Shown piece by piece: positions 27,796 through 36,001 of a stretch of DNA of 64,000 nucleotides. This stretch comes from JAITMY01 sp031549685 (GTDB lineage Bacteria > Bacteroidota > Bacteroidia > Bacteroidales > UBA932). The translations under genes and the position numbers were made by a program. Below the pieces are notes generated by a model. The model saw only the letters and a program-made list of their open reading frames with translations, did no database searches and was not told where the DNA came from. The first letter of the stretch is position 1. Each line of letters begins with the position of its first letter. Location: NCBI GenBank assembly GCA_031549685.1, contig JAVBPG010000018.1, positions 13,175-77,174 on the forward strand, given 5' to 3'.

Positions 27796-27836
27796 TCAAG
27801 GGAGAATTAAAAATGGAGAATTGAAAATTAAAAAGG
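27796..27836. repeat. Period-7 repeat in the ychF leader
   Basis: Units GAGAATT, AAAAATG, GAGAATT, GAAAATT, AAAAAGG lie between the ychF ATG and its -7 box, so the repeat would be part of the mRNA leader. Confidence 0.7.
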
Positions 27837-27839
27837 CAA

Positions 27840-27847
27840 CAAAGATA
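27840..27847 (-). promoter_or_regulatory. Promoter -7 box for ychF
   Basis: TATCTTTG on the minus strand lies 47 bases before the ATG. Confidence 0.6.
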
Positions 27848-27924
27848 GCAAAATTATCGCATGTTATTAACACACTACACATCACACGATTACATTCATG
27901 CAATGCGTAAAGAAAAAGGCACTA

Positions 27925-28136
27925 CACTCCCGCTGGGAGTGAATTTTATTAACCGCGGGTGAATCCGCCAGCCGGCGGAGTAGCCCGCGGCTAATGCGAC
28001 AAGCCCAGCATGGCGCGCGAAGCAGCGCTTTCCCTTGAAAAAAGATGCTACTTCGCGCGCCATGTGAGGGACTTGCTACTACCGTAGGTTTCGCTTCGCT
28101 ACACCCACGGTTATTCAAATGTAGTCCCTGCGGGAC
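27925..28136. repeat. Composite hairpin element A
   Basis: A chain of palindromes in the gap between ychF and the OM barrel gene: CACTCCC-gct-GGGAGTG (27925), a GC-rich hairpin around CCGCGGG (27953-27990), a central hairpin, then ACCGTAGG...CCCACGGT and GTCCC-tgc-GGGAC. The central hairpin has 18-bp arms (28009-28026 and 28047-28064, one mismatch) starting CATGGCGCGCGAAG, with a 20-base loop. The same core with another outer part recurs at 31165-31212. Confidence 0.8.
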
Positions 28137-28331
28137 ATAAAGTCGAACATTGTCAACTACGCAGCTGGAATTATAACTAAGTAGCAACTTGCATTATTTT
28201 AATGATGATTAGGTAGCCTGCAACCTCTAAAATAGTCTTACATCATTAATAATCAGGTCAATACAGACAAAAGTAGCGAGCACAAGTAGGTTTTTTGTGT
28301 TAAAAAAATTTTAGCTTCTGCGGAAAAGTAA

Positions 28332-28339
28332 TACCTTTG
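28332..28339 (+). promoter_or_regulatory. Promoter -7 box for the OM barrel gene
   Basis: TACCTTTG lies 104 bases before the ATG, implying an mRNA leader of about 100 nt. I recognise no RNA motif in it. Confidence 0.6.
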
Positions 28340-28443
28340 TGCCCGCAAAAAAGTAAGCGGTAGCAAGCTATCCTCCCTGCTTACATAAAAACCAGAAACG
28401 ACTTTCGTGGAGGAGAAGGTCAAAAAACAACACTTTCCAAATT

Positions 28444-29019
28444 ATGAAGAAGATTTTACTTACAGCTGCTTTTGCAGTAGCAGCTATGGCTGCCAGCGCT
28501 CAGTACTACGTGGGCGGCTCTGCAGGCATTCAGTTCAACGGCAAAGACTCGGGCATAGATCCGAAGTTCGGCATCAACATTTCTCCGATGGTGGGCTACA
28601 CCCTTAACGACAAAATGGATGCAGGGCTAGAGGTGATTTTCAGCTTTCAAAAGGACCAGGAGCCGACTGAAACCAAGTACACCAGCTTTGGCCTTGCCCC
28701 CTACCTCCGCTACACGTTCTACCAGTTCGGCAAGTTCGGCGTACTCGGCAAAGGCTCCGTATTTTTTCTGAGCCAAACCCAAAAGAGTGATGCCACCGGA
28801 AAGCAATCTACCTTTGCCCTGGGCTTGGGCGTTATTCCTCAAATCACGTTTGACGTAACCGACAAGGTGCAGCTGTTTGCCGACCTCAACTTTTTGGCGT
28901 TCAACTTTGCGTACGTAAACCCCGAGGGCGACTCGTTTAGCATGTTCAACGTAGGCGTTGACGCTAACAATATCACTCAGGTCGGAGACCTACAAATCGG
29001 CTTTATCTACAGGTTTTAG
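28444..29019 (+). CDS. Small outer-membrane beta-barrel protein
   Basis: A 191-residue protein with a signal peptide (ILLTAAFAVAAMAASA) and alternating hydrophobic strands ending in a terminal aromatic, IGFIYRF, typical of an OmpX/OmpW-like 8-stranded barrel. YVGGSAGIQF and FGINISPMVGYTLNDKMDAG resemble the porin-like OM beta-barrel family. It is probably an abundant envelope protein; the specific function is unknown. It is a single gene with its own promoter and a strong terminator. Confidence 0.85.
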   Translation: MKKILLTAAFAVAAMAASAQYYVGGSAGIQFNGKDSGIDPKFGINISPMVGYTLNDKMDAGLEVIFSFQKDQEPTETKYTSFGLAPYLRYTFYQFGKFGVLGKGSVFFLSQTQKSDATGKQSTFALGLGVIPQITFDVTDKVQLFADLNFLAFNFAYVNPEGDSFSMFNVGVDANNITQVGDLQIGFIYRF

Positions 29020-29041
29020 CATAGGGCTGAGCGCAAAAAAA

Positions 29042-29070
29042 GGCTACCGGAAATTTCGGTAGCCTTTTTT
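29042..29070. terminator. Bidirectional terminator between the OM barrel gene and frr
   Basis: GGCTACCG (29042-29049) pairs with CGGTAGCC (29057-29064). An A run precedes the stem and a T run follows it, so it can serve both converging genes. Confidence 0.9.
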
Positions 29071-29091
29071 GTTACTTTCAACGCCCGGAAG

Positions 29092-29658
29092 TTACACGGT
29101 CATTATTTCCTTTTCTTTTTTCTCCAGCACTTCGTCCACCTTCTTGCCAAAGCTGTCGGTAATTTTTTGCATCTCGGCTTCGGCGTCCTTGGCCACATCC
29201 TCGGGCAGGCCATCCTTTTGCAGCTTCTTAATAGCCTCAATCGCATCGCGGCGGGCGTTGCGAATGCTCATGCGGGCGTGCTCGCCCTCGGCCCTTACCT
29301 GCTTTACCAAATCCTTGCGGCGCTCCTCGGTAAGCGCGGGCACGTTGATGCGGATGTGCTCGCCGTTATTCTGCGGCGTAAAGCCGAGGTTGGCTACCAG
29401 AATGGCCTTTTCAATTACCGGCATCAGGTTTTTTTCCCAGGGCTGAATGAGAATGGTGCGCGCATCGGGCACGGTAACGCTGGCCACCTGCGCCAGGGGC
29501 GTGGGCGAGCCGTAGTACTCCACCATTACGCTGTCAAGCACATGCGTATTGGCCTTCCCTGCCCTTACTGTAAGTAGTTGATTTTCAAGATGCTCTATTG
29601 ATTTTTCCATCTTGACTTTACCTGCGGCAATTTGCTCGTTTGATTTAGTAATATCCAT
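29092..29658 (-). CDS. frr: Ribosome recycling factor
   Basis: A 188-residue protein that, with EF-G, splits post-termination ribosomes. LLTVRAGKANTHVLDSVMVEYYG, VPDARTILIQPWEK and LTEERRKDLVKQVR are the standard motifs, and the C-terminus is a long charged helix ending KEKEIMTV. Length is normal. It stands alone, with a perfect -7 box upstream and a shared terminator downstream. Confidence 0.97.
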   Translation of the reverse strand: MDITKSNEQIAAGKVKMEKSIEHLENQLLTVRAGKANTHVLDSVMVEYYGSPTPLAQVASVTVPDARTILIQPWEKNLMPVIEKAILVANLGFTPQNNGEHIRINVPALTEERRKDLVKQVRAEGEHARMSIRNARRDAIEAIKKLQKDGLPEDVAKDAEAEMQKITDSFGKKVDEVLEKKEKEIMTV

Positions 29659-29680
29659 AGCTCAAAAAAAAGATTGTGTG

Positions 29681-29688
29681 CAAAGGTA
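29681..29688 (-). promoter_or_regulatory. Promoter -7 box for frr
   Basis: TACCTTTG on the minus strand lies 22 bases before the ATG. Confidence 0.65.
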
Positions 29689-29743
29689 AAAAATTTTGCT
29701 CAACTTTAGAGGGTCTTTAAATCTCAAAATTCTAAAAACATAC

Positions 29744-29898
29744 AACCACAGAGACACAGAGAACACAAAATAGAACACTCTGTGATCTCAGTATATCTAA
29801 ATGACATTTTGCATTAATAATAGAAATTCCGAGAAAACAGAGAGTGATGGCTGAACTCCTATGTATTAGCCTTTTGTGTTCTCTGTGTCTCCGTGGTT
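29744..29898. repeat. Inverted repeat, CACAGAGACACAGAG type
   Basis: AACCACAGAGACACAGAGAA (from 29744) and its complement (ending 29898) form 27-bp arms with one mismatch around about 100 bases. A weaker inner pair is also visible. There is no ORF. It fills most of the gap between frr and the porin gene. Confidence 0.85.
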
Positions 29899-29914
29899 AA
29901 AATTTAAACAAGCG

Positions 29915-30967
29915 CTAAAAGCTAAGCACCATTTCCAGCGTGAACTTATCGTGCAGCAGCTCGCCGGTATGAATACTGGCGGGCGATTCGGGCAAAATAT
30001 ACTTTTCGAAGTTAATGCGAAGTTCGCCCTTGAAAATTTTGGGTGTCATGCCGAAGTTTAAGCCCAGCGATACGCGCTGCGCGTCGAACTTTTCCCTGAC
30101 GCCTTCGTAAATGCTGTTGTTCATGTAGTCGTAGCGCAGCGTGGGCGCAAGGTATTTGGCAAAAATATTGGGCTTCAAATCAAAGGCGTAAAATCCCTGC
30201 ACAAAGGCGGCGGTCAGGGTGTGGTTGCCGTTTTGCGCAAAGCTGCGCTGCGCCACCTCGCCGTCCACCGTAAACTTTTTATCCACGTAGCGCAGCTCGG
30301 CGTTCCACATGCTGAACTCTTGCCCGTAGGGCGTATCGCCAAAGTAGTAGCTGGCCGCAGCTTGCAGACCCTCTTTTTTGCCATACTCCGCGCGTAGCGA
30401 AACATTCAGGTGGTTTTGCCAGCTCGGGTTGTTAATGCCGGCGCCGTTAAATGCGCCAAACTTAATGGCGGCCGGCATCCAGCGGCTTAAGTCGATGGTA
30501 AACAATCCGCCTATGTCGCGCGATCCAATGGCGCGAACAACCGTTCCGGTAGTATCAATGTAGGAAGTAATATACTTGGCCAGAAAGGTTCGGTTGGCAA
30601 AGATATTCTGCGCAGGGGTGCGCCCCAGGTCGGTGCTGAAGGCGTAGCGCTGCTGCCCCAGCGAAAAGGAAAGCACAGGCAAGTGGTAGTTCACGTAGGC
30701 GTCAAGCATCGAGAGCTTGCCCTCGTTGCTGAACTCCACCTGCATGCGGTAGCTCATATTTTCGGCCACGTTGCCGCGCACCCCAAAGCGCGAGTTGCGC
30801 ACATCGAAGCGCGCATCGCCGCTGTAGAGGCTCTGCTCAAACTTTACCTTTATAACGCCATCAACCTGCGGCTTGTAGTCCACCTCTTTTTTGGCTGAAT
30901 CGCTTTGCGCAAAGGAGGAAAAGGCAATGATGCAAAGCAGCAAGGAAAGTAAAAAAGACTTATGCAT
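29915..30967 (-). CDS. Porin O/P family outer-membrane protein
   Basis: A 350-residue barrel with a signal peptide (FLLSLLLCIIAFSSFAQ). Family features of the phosphate-selective porin O/P group are RNSRFGVRGNVAENMSYRMQ, the early DAYVNYHLPVLSFSLGQQRY and the C-terminal aromatic in LEMVLSF. It probably passes small anions across the outer membrane. No phosphate-regulation genes are adjacent, so the substrate is only a family-level guess. Confidence 0.85.
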   Translation of the reverse strand: MHKSFLLSLLLCIIAFSSFAQSDSAKKEVDYKPQVDGVIKVKFEQSLYSGDARFDVRNSRFGVRGNVAENMSYRMQVEFSNEGKLSMLDAYVNYHLPVLSFSLGQQRYAFSTDLGRTPAQNIFANRTFLAKYITSYIDTTGTVVRAIGSRDIGGLFTIDLSRWMPAAIKFGAFNGAGINNPSWQNHLNVSLRAEYGKKEGLQAAASYYFGDTPYGQEFSMWNAELRYVDKKFTVDGEVAQRSFAQNGNHTLTAAFVQGFYAFDLKPNIFAKYLAPTLRYDYMNNSIYEGVREKFDAQRVSLGLNFGMTPKIFKGELRINFEKYILPESPASIHTGELLHDKFTLEMVLSF

Positions 30968-31052
30968 AGGTATTGCGCTATTTTAGGAGGTTGATCCGTT
31001 ATTCCCCGCCCAGCTACGGCATTGCAAGAGCCGCTTGGTGCACGCAGCAGGA

Positions 31053-31345
31053 GGCTGTTCAAAAGCAATTTTGTAACCTTCTCAACTTACAATTTGTAAG
31101 GCTACCCCCTCTTCTTCATTGCCGTCAGCTTTAGCTGACGGTTGAAGAGTCAAGAGATGAGAAAGCGCGCGAAGCAAGTGTTTCCCTCGAGTAAGCAGCT
31201 TGCTTCGCGCGCCATATGCTGAGGTGTCCTCTACCCGTCAGCTAAAGCTGACGGCAATGAAATCAGTAGCAAAATTGAAAGCTGTAAGCCTGCCCGTCTC
31301 GTCAGGTGGATTCGGCTACATGGGCTTTCCCCTTTTTTAACAGCC
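31053..31345. repeat. Composite hairpin element B
   Basis: Outer hairpins CCGTCAGCTTTAGCTGACGG (31122-31141) and CCGTCAGCTAAAGCTGACGG (31235-31254) flank a core hairpin with perfect 14-bp arms (31165-31178 and 31199-31212, GCGCGCGAAGCAAG) and a 20-base loop. The loop shares TTTCCCT-GA with element A. GGCTGTT...AACAGCC at the outer limits suggests the unit may span the full interval. This is the content of the gap between the porin gene and gcvP. Confidence 0.8.
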
Positions 31346-31370
31346 CCTTGGATGGGGCTTCTTTTTTTTC

Positions 31371-34190
31371 CTACAGGTAGCTCTCTATCGGAGCGCAGGT
31401 GCACACCAGGTTCCGGTCGCCGTAGCCGCTATCGATTTTGCTCACGTAGGGGAAAAACTTATTCTCGGCAACCCACGCCAGGGGGTACGCGGCGCGCTCG
31501 CGGGCGTACGGGTGGTTCCACGCGCTGCCCACCAGCTCGGCGGCGGTGTGCGGCGCCATCTTCAGCAAGTTATTTTCCTTGTCGGCCGCGCCCGATTTTA
31601 TTTCCTCGCACTCGTTTTTTATCGAAATCATGGCATCAATAAAGCGATCCAGCTCCGCCTTACTTTCGCTCTCGGTGGGCTCCACCATCAGCGTTTCGGG
31701 CACAGGGAACGATAGCGTGGGTGCGTGGAATCCGTAGTCCATCAGCCGGCGGGCAATGTCGCCGCTCTCCACGCCGTAGGTGGCGCGGAAGTGGCGGCAG
31801 TCGATAATGCACTCGTGCGCCACGCGGCCGTTTTCGCCCGTGTACAGCGTACCATAGTGCGCCGCCAGCATCTTCGAAATGTAGTTGGCGTTCAGTATGG
31901 CCATTGCCGTGGCGCGCCTCAGCCCCTCCTCGCCCATCATTTTGATGTAGCCGTAGGTAATGGTAAGAATGCTGGCGCTGCCGAACGGCGCTGCCGAAAC
32001 GGCGCTCGCGTCGCCGCCCGTTTTCACCACGCTGTGCGAGGGTAAAAACGGCGTCAGGTGCTTTGCCGTGCAAATGGGGCCAACGCCCGGGCCGCCGCCG
32101 CCGTGCGGTATGGCAAAGGTTTTGTGCAGGTTGAGGTGGCACACATCGGCACCAACGTGGCCGGGGCTGGTGTAGCCCACCTGGGCGTTCATGTTGGCTC
32201 CGTCCATATAAACCTGCCCGCCGTTGTCGTGCACCGTTTTTATCATTTCGCAAATTTTGCCCTCAAACACGCCGTGCGTCGAGGGGTAGGTAATCATGCA
32301 GCAGGAGAGGTTTTGCTTATGCTGTTCGGCCTTTGCCTTCAGGTCATCCACGTTGATGTTACCCTTTTCGTCGCAGGCCACCACTACCACCTGCATGCCT
32401 GCCATGGCCGCGCTGGCGGGGTTGGTGCCGTGCGCCGAGGCGGGAATCAGCGCCACGCTGCGATGCCCTTCGCCGCGCGAAATGTGGTACTGGCGAATGG
32501 TCATCAGGCCGGCATACTCGCCGTTGGCGCCGGAGTTAGGCTGGAACGATACGGCATCAAATCCTGTTATCTCGGCCAAATCTTTTTCCAGGTCGTCAAT
32601 CAGCTCGTAGTAGCCCTGCGCCTGCTCGCGCGGAACAAAGGGGTGCACGTTGCCGAACTCGGGCCAGCTCAGCGGCAGCATTTCGGCGGCAGCGTTGAGC
32701 TTCATGGTGCAGGAGCCGAGCGAAATCATGCTGTTGGCCAGCGAAATATCGCGGCGCTCCAGCTTCTTGATGTAGCGCATCAGCTCGGTTTCGCTGTGGT
32801 AACTGTTAAAGGTTTTTTCGGTAAGAAAGGCGGAGGTGCGGAAAAATTGTTGAATTGTTGAATTGCGGAATTGTTGCACCGTTGCATCAAAAATTGCGGC
32901 CACTTCACTCAGCTCCTTCTCCGTGGTTACCTCGTCAACGCTAATGCGCACGCTGCTTTCCGTTGGGTAGTAGAAGTTGTACCCTGCGGCTTCGGCCTTC
33001 TTTTTTACGTCGGCCGCATTCACATCTTGCACTTCAATGGTATCAAAGAAATTTTTGCATGCCAGCTGTAATCCTTTTTGCTCGAGCGCCGCAGCAAGGC
33101 GTGAGGCGCAGCGGTGCACATGCTGCGCGATTTGCGCCAAGCCATCGGCGCCGTGGTACACGGCGTACATGCCCGCCATGGTGGCCAGCAGGGCCTGCGC
33201 GGTGCAAATGTTGCTCGTGGCCTTTTCGCGCTTGATGTGCTGCTCGCGCGTTTGCAGCGACATGCGCAGCGCCTGGTTGCCCAACCTGTCCACCGACACG
33301 CCGATGATGCGGCCCGGCATCGAGCGCTTGTACTCATCCTTGGTGGCCATGTAGCCGGCGTGCGGCCCGCCGAAGCCCATGGGGATGCCGAAGCGCTGCG
33401 TACTGCCCACGGCAATATCGGCGCCCCAGGCGGCAGGCTCCTGCAGCAGGGCAAGGCTTAGAATATCGCAAACGGCGGTCAGCAGAATTTGCCTATCGTG
33501 CAGTTTTTTTGCAAAGGCGGAGTAGTCGCGCAGCTCGCCGCTGGCGGCAGGGTACTGCACAATGGCGCCAAAGCATTTTTCGCCCGGCTCATCATGTGCA
33601 AAATCGCCCACCACTACCTTTACGTTGAGCGGAGCGCAGCGCGTACGGATAACATCAAGCGTTTGCGGAAAAATATTTTGGTCCACGAACAGCTCGTTTT
33701 TCTCCGCCTTTACCGCCTCGCGCGGGCGCAGGTCAAGCATCATATGCATGGCCTCGGCGGCGGCGGTTGCCTCGTCGAGCAGCGAGCAGTTGCTTATCTG
33801 CATGCCGGTAAGGCTGCAAATTACGGTTTGAAAATTAAGCAATGCCTCTAAACGTCCTTGTGAAATTTCGGCCTGGTAGGGCGTGTACGAGGTGTACCAC
33901 GCGGGGTTTTCCAGAATGTTGCGCTGAATGGCGGCGGGCGTGTAGGTGCCGTAGTAGCCCATGCCCATGAGCGTGCGCAGCGGCTTGTTTTTTGCGGCAA
34001 GCGCTTTTATTTTGCCCAAATACTCGTTTTCGCTCAGCGCGGCGTCGAGCTGCAGCGGCTGCCTCAGGCGAATATTTGCCGGGATAGTTTGCTCCACGAG
34101 CCCGTCAACGCTTGCTGCGCCCACGGCGATGAGCATTTCCTTTGTTTCGGCCTCGTTGGGGCCAATGTGTCGTGTGTAAAAAGGTTTCAT
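31371..34190 (-). CDS. gcvP: Glycine dehydrogenase (decarboxylating), P-protein
   Basis: A 939-residue PLP enzyme of the glycine cleavage system. It decarboxylates glycine and passes aminomethyl to the H-protein. The PLP lysine is Lys690 in NLHKTFAIPHGGGGPG. MGMGYYGTYTPAAIQRNIL and SMISLGSCTMKLNAAAEMLP are diagnostic, and both halves are fused in one chain. The linker near residue 440 reads ATVQQFRNSTIQQFF. It is coded by an 8-base tandem repeat of the kind otherwise seen between genes. gcvT and gcvH are not in the window. Confidence 0.96.
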   Translation of the reverse strand: MKPFYTRHIGPNEAETKEMLIAVGAASVDGLVEQTIPANIRLRQPLQLDAALSENEYLGKIKALAAKNKPLRTLMGMGYYGTYTPAAIQRNILENPAWYTSYTPYQAEISQGRLEALLNFQTVICSLTGMQISNCSLLDEATAAAEAMHMMLDLRPREAVKAEKNELFVDQNIFPQTLDVIRTRCAPLNVKVVVGDFAHDEPGEKCFGAIVQYPAASGELRDYSAFAKKLHDRQILLTAVCDILSLALLQEPAAWGADIAVGSTQRFGIPMGFGGPHAGYMATKDEYKRSMPGRIIGVSVDRLGNQALRMSLQTREQHIKREKATSNICTAQALLATMAGMYAVYHGADGLAQIAQHVHRCASRLAAALEQKGLQLACKNFFDTIEVQDVNAADVKKKAEAAGYNFYYPTESSVRISVDEVTTEKELSEVAAIFDATVQQFRNSTIQQFFRTSAFLTEKTFNSYHSETELMRYIKKLERRDISLANSMISLGSCTMKLNAAAEMLPLSWPEFGNVHPFVPREQAQGYYELIDDLEKDLAEITGFDAVSFQPNSGANGEYAGLMTIRQYHISRGEGHRSVALIPASAHGTNPASAAMAGMQVVVVACDEKGNINVDDLKAKAEQHKQNLSCCMITYPSTHGVFEGKICEMIKTVHDNGGQVYMDGANMNAQVGYTSPGHVGADVCHLNLHKTFAIPHGGGGPGVGPICTAKHLTPFLPSHSVVKTGGDASAVSAAPFGSASILTITYGYIKMMGEEGLRRATAMAILNANYISKMLAAHYGTLYTGENGRVAHECIIDCRHFRATYGVESGDIARRLMDYGFHAPTLSFPVPETLMVEPTESESKAELDRFIDAMISIKNECEEIKSGAADKENNLLKMAPHTAAELVGSAWNHPYARERAAYPLAWVAENKFFPYVSKIDSGYGDRNLVCTCAPIESYL
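32844..32890. repeat. Period-8 repeat inside gcvP
   Basis: Units GAATTGTT, GAATTGCG, GAATTGTT, GCACCGTT recur every 8 bases within the gcvP reading frame. Three units make 24 bases, so the frame is kept. The unit matches the intergenic block at 35022-35055. Confidence 0.8.
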
Positions 34191-34329
34191 ATTTTTATAA
34201 ATTTCAAATTTCAGATTTTAAACCTCTCCCTAAATCCCTGGACTTTCCATCCCACAAAGCCTCCTAAGACAACAGGCCACACCTCAAGGCAAACTCCTCT
34301 CTCCTATGGTAAGGGGCCAGGGGAGAGGC

Positions 34330-34977
34330 CTACAGCTGCTCATACGTGGGCGGCTGCAAAAACGGGTTTTGCCATTTCTCGTCGCCAATGGTGGTGCTGA
34401 ACGCGTGACCGGGCAACACCTTGGTATCGTCCGGGAGCAGCAGCAGCGCTAAGTGCAGGCTGTTCATCAGCTCGTTAAGGTCGCTATCGGGGAAATCGGA
34501 GCGGCCGATGCTGCCGCGAAACAGCGTGTCGCCGGTAAAAACCACGCCGGCTTTCTTGGCGTACAGCGATACACCGCCCTTGCTGTGCCCCGGCGTGTGC
34601 AGCACCTGCAGCGTGGTGTTGCCGAACTTCACCTCGCCGCCCAGCTCCCGGGGCATGGGTGGCTGCTCTATGTGAATGCCGAACCTCGCCGCATGCTCCT
34701 GCGCATGCTCAATATTCGGGAAATCGGCCTTGTGCAGGTAGGCCTCAATGCCGTAACGGCGGCACAGGAAGGTGTTCCCCACCACGTGATCAAAGTGCCC
34801 GTGCGTGTTGATTACGGCTATGGGCTTCAGTTTGTTTTCGGCTACGCATGCCGCCAGGCGGTCATTCTCCCTACCATTGCTGCAGGTGGCGTCCACAAAA
34901 ATGCACTCGCCCGTTTCATCCCACACCACGTAGGTGTTTGCCCTAATCTCGTTAAATATAAAAGTTTTTATCTGCAT
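34330..34977 (-). CDS. MBL-fold metallohydrolase (glyoxalase II-like)
   Basis: A 215-residue zinc hydrolase. NTHGHFDHVVGN is the HxHxDH metal motif. HTPGHSKGGVSLY gives a further histidine, and FTGDTLFRGSIGRSDFP and PGHAFSTTIGDEKWQNPF complete the site. The family includes glyoxalase II and persulfide dioxygenase-like enzymes; which reaction this one performs is open. It lies upstream of gcvP on the same strand, with 139 bases between them. Confidence 0.88.
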   Translation of the reverse strand: MQIKTFIFNEIRANTYVVWDETGECIFVDATCSNGRENDRLAACVAENKLKPIAVINTHGHFDHVVGNTFLCRRYGIEAYLHKADFPNIEHAQEHAARFGIHIEQPPMPRELGGEVKFGNTTLQVLHTPGHSKGGVSLYAKKAGVVFTGDTLFRGSIGRSDFPDSDLNELMNSLHLALLLLPDDTKVLPGHAFSTTIGDEKWQNPFLQPPTYEQL

Positions 34978-34983
34978 CTTATA

Positions 34984-35165
34984 AGTCGTCAGTCTGAAAG
35001 TCTGAAAGTTTGTAAAGTAAAAAGTGAATTGTTGAATCGTTGAACTGTTGAATTGTTTAAAAGTATATAGGCTTACCTATCCTCTTTCTCCATTCTCCAT
35101 TCTCCATTCTCCATTCTCCATTCTCCATTCTCCATTCTCCATTCTCCATTCTCCATTCTCAATTT
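34984..35165. repeat. Short-period repeats, including a perfect 10x heptamer
   Basis: First, 8-base units (GAATTGTT, GAATCGTT, GAACTGTT, GAATTGTT) at 35022-35055. Then the heptamer TCTCCAT repeated ten times without error (35087-35156), ending in TCTCAAT. The end of the array forms the stop codon of pcm. It occupies the gap between the MBL gene and pcm. Confidence 0.95.
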
Positions 35166-35812
35166 TCCACCCCCTTAAGCATGGGTACAAAGGCGCACTC
35201 GCCGTACTTAATTTCCCTGAAATTCCTTTCGTCCACCCGCTCGTACACGTGCATGGTCAGCTGCGCCCCGCTCCCCATGGGTATTACCATCCGGCCGCCA
35301 ACGGCCAGCTGGTTGAGCAGCTTCCAGGGCATTTCGCCCGCGCCGCAGGTAATAATAATTTTATCGAATGGAGCCTGCCCGGGCAAGCCCTCAAAGCCAT
35401 CGCCGAACACCAACTCCAGGCGATAGCCCATGATGCCCAGGATTTTTTGCGCTCCATCGTGCAGTTCCTTCTGCCGCTCAATGCTATGCAGGTCAACACC
35501 CAGGGCGCAGAGCACCGCCGCCTGGTAGCCCGACCCGGTGCCGATTTCCAGTACCTTTTCGCCCGGCTTTACCTGCAGCAGCTGTGTTTGCGTGGCCACC
35601 GTAAAGGGTCGCGAAATGGTTTGCCCGGCGGCAATCTTCACCGCCTTATCGTCGGTGTAGGCCAGCCAGTCAATGGCGCTATCCAAAAAAAAGTGGCGGG
35701 GCACCAGGTTCATGGCAGCCAGCACGCGCGCGTCGCTGATGCCTTTGGCGCGCAGCGCGTTCACCATTTTTTGGCGCAAGCCCTTATGCCGGGGTGAATC
35801 AACGTACTCCAT
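35159..35812 (-). CDS. pcm: Protein-L-isoaspartate O-methyltransferase
   Basis: A 217-residue SAM-dependent repair enzyme that methylates isoaspartyl residues in aged proteins. The SAM motif I is VLEIGTGSGYQAAVL. VPRHFF and GQTISRPFTVATQ are the substrate-side motifs, and FDKIIITCGAGEMP matches motif II. The stop TGA lies in the edge of the heptamer array. A perfect -7 box sits eight bases before the ATG, so the mRNA may be leaderless. Confidence 0.95.
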   Translation of the reverse strand: MEYVDSPRHKGLRQKMVNALRAKGISDARVLAAMNLVPRHFFLDSAIDWLAYTDDKAVKIAAGQTISRPFTVATQTQLLQVKPGEKVLEIGTGSGYQAAVLCALGVDLHSIERQKELHDGAQKILGIMGYRLELVFGDGFEGLPGQAPFDKIIITCGAGEMPWKLLNQLAVGGRMVIPMGSGAQLTMHVYERVDERNFREIKYGECAFVPMLKGVEN

Positions 35813-35820
35813 TTTGCCTG

Positions 35821-35828
35821 CAAAGATA
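35821..35828 (-). promoter_or_regulatory. Promoter -7 box for pcm
   Basis: TATCTTTG on the minus strand is followed by eight bases and the ATG. The leader would be near zero. Confidence 0.6.
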
Positions 35829-35970
35829 AAGCTAAGCGGGCAAACTTCAGCACGTTTACCCCACCGCTGCGCATCTTTTCAAAACCCTATAATACACTCA
35901 CCACAAGACTACTACATTATCAACAGAGGGCTTGTTAATAAATAAGTTCGTAAAGTCGCGCGTGCTTGGC

Positions 35971-35978
35971 TAAATTTG
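35971..35978 (+). promoter_or_regulatory. Promoter -7 box for the oxidoreductase-like gene
   Basis: TAAATTTG lies 23 bases before ATG 36002 and within the longer upstream frame, which supports the later start. Confidence 0.5.
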
Positions 35979-36001
35979 TAAAACTATTTTTTTGCAAAAC
36001 G

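Noticed and set aside
31333..31372. GC-rich hairpin followed by T run, considered as the gcvP terminator
   Set aside because: The T run is on the plus strand, whereas gcvP is read from the minus strand. It may be part of composite element B.
35087..35156. Heptamer array considered as a CRISPR array
   Set aside because: Units are 7 bases without spacers. None of the short-period repeats in the window has the repeat-spacer pattern.
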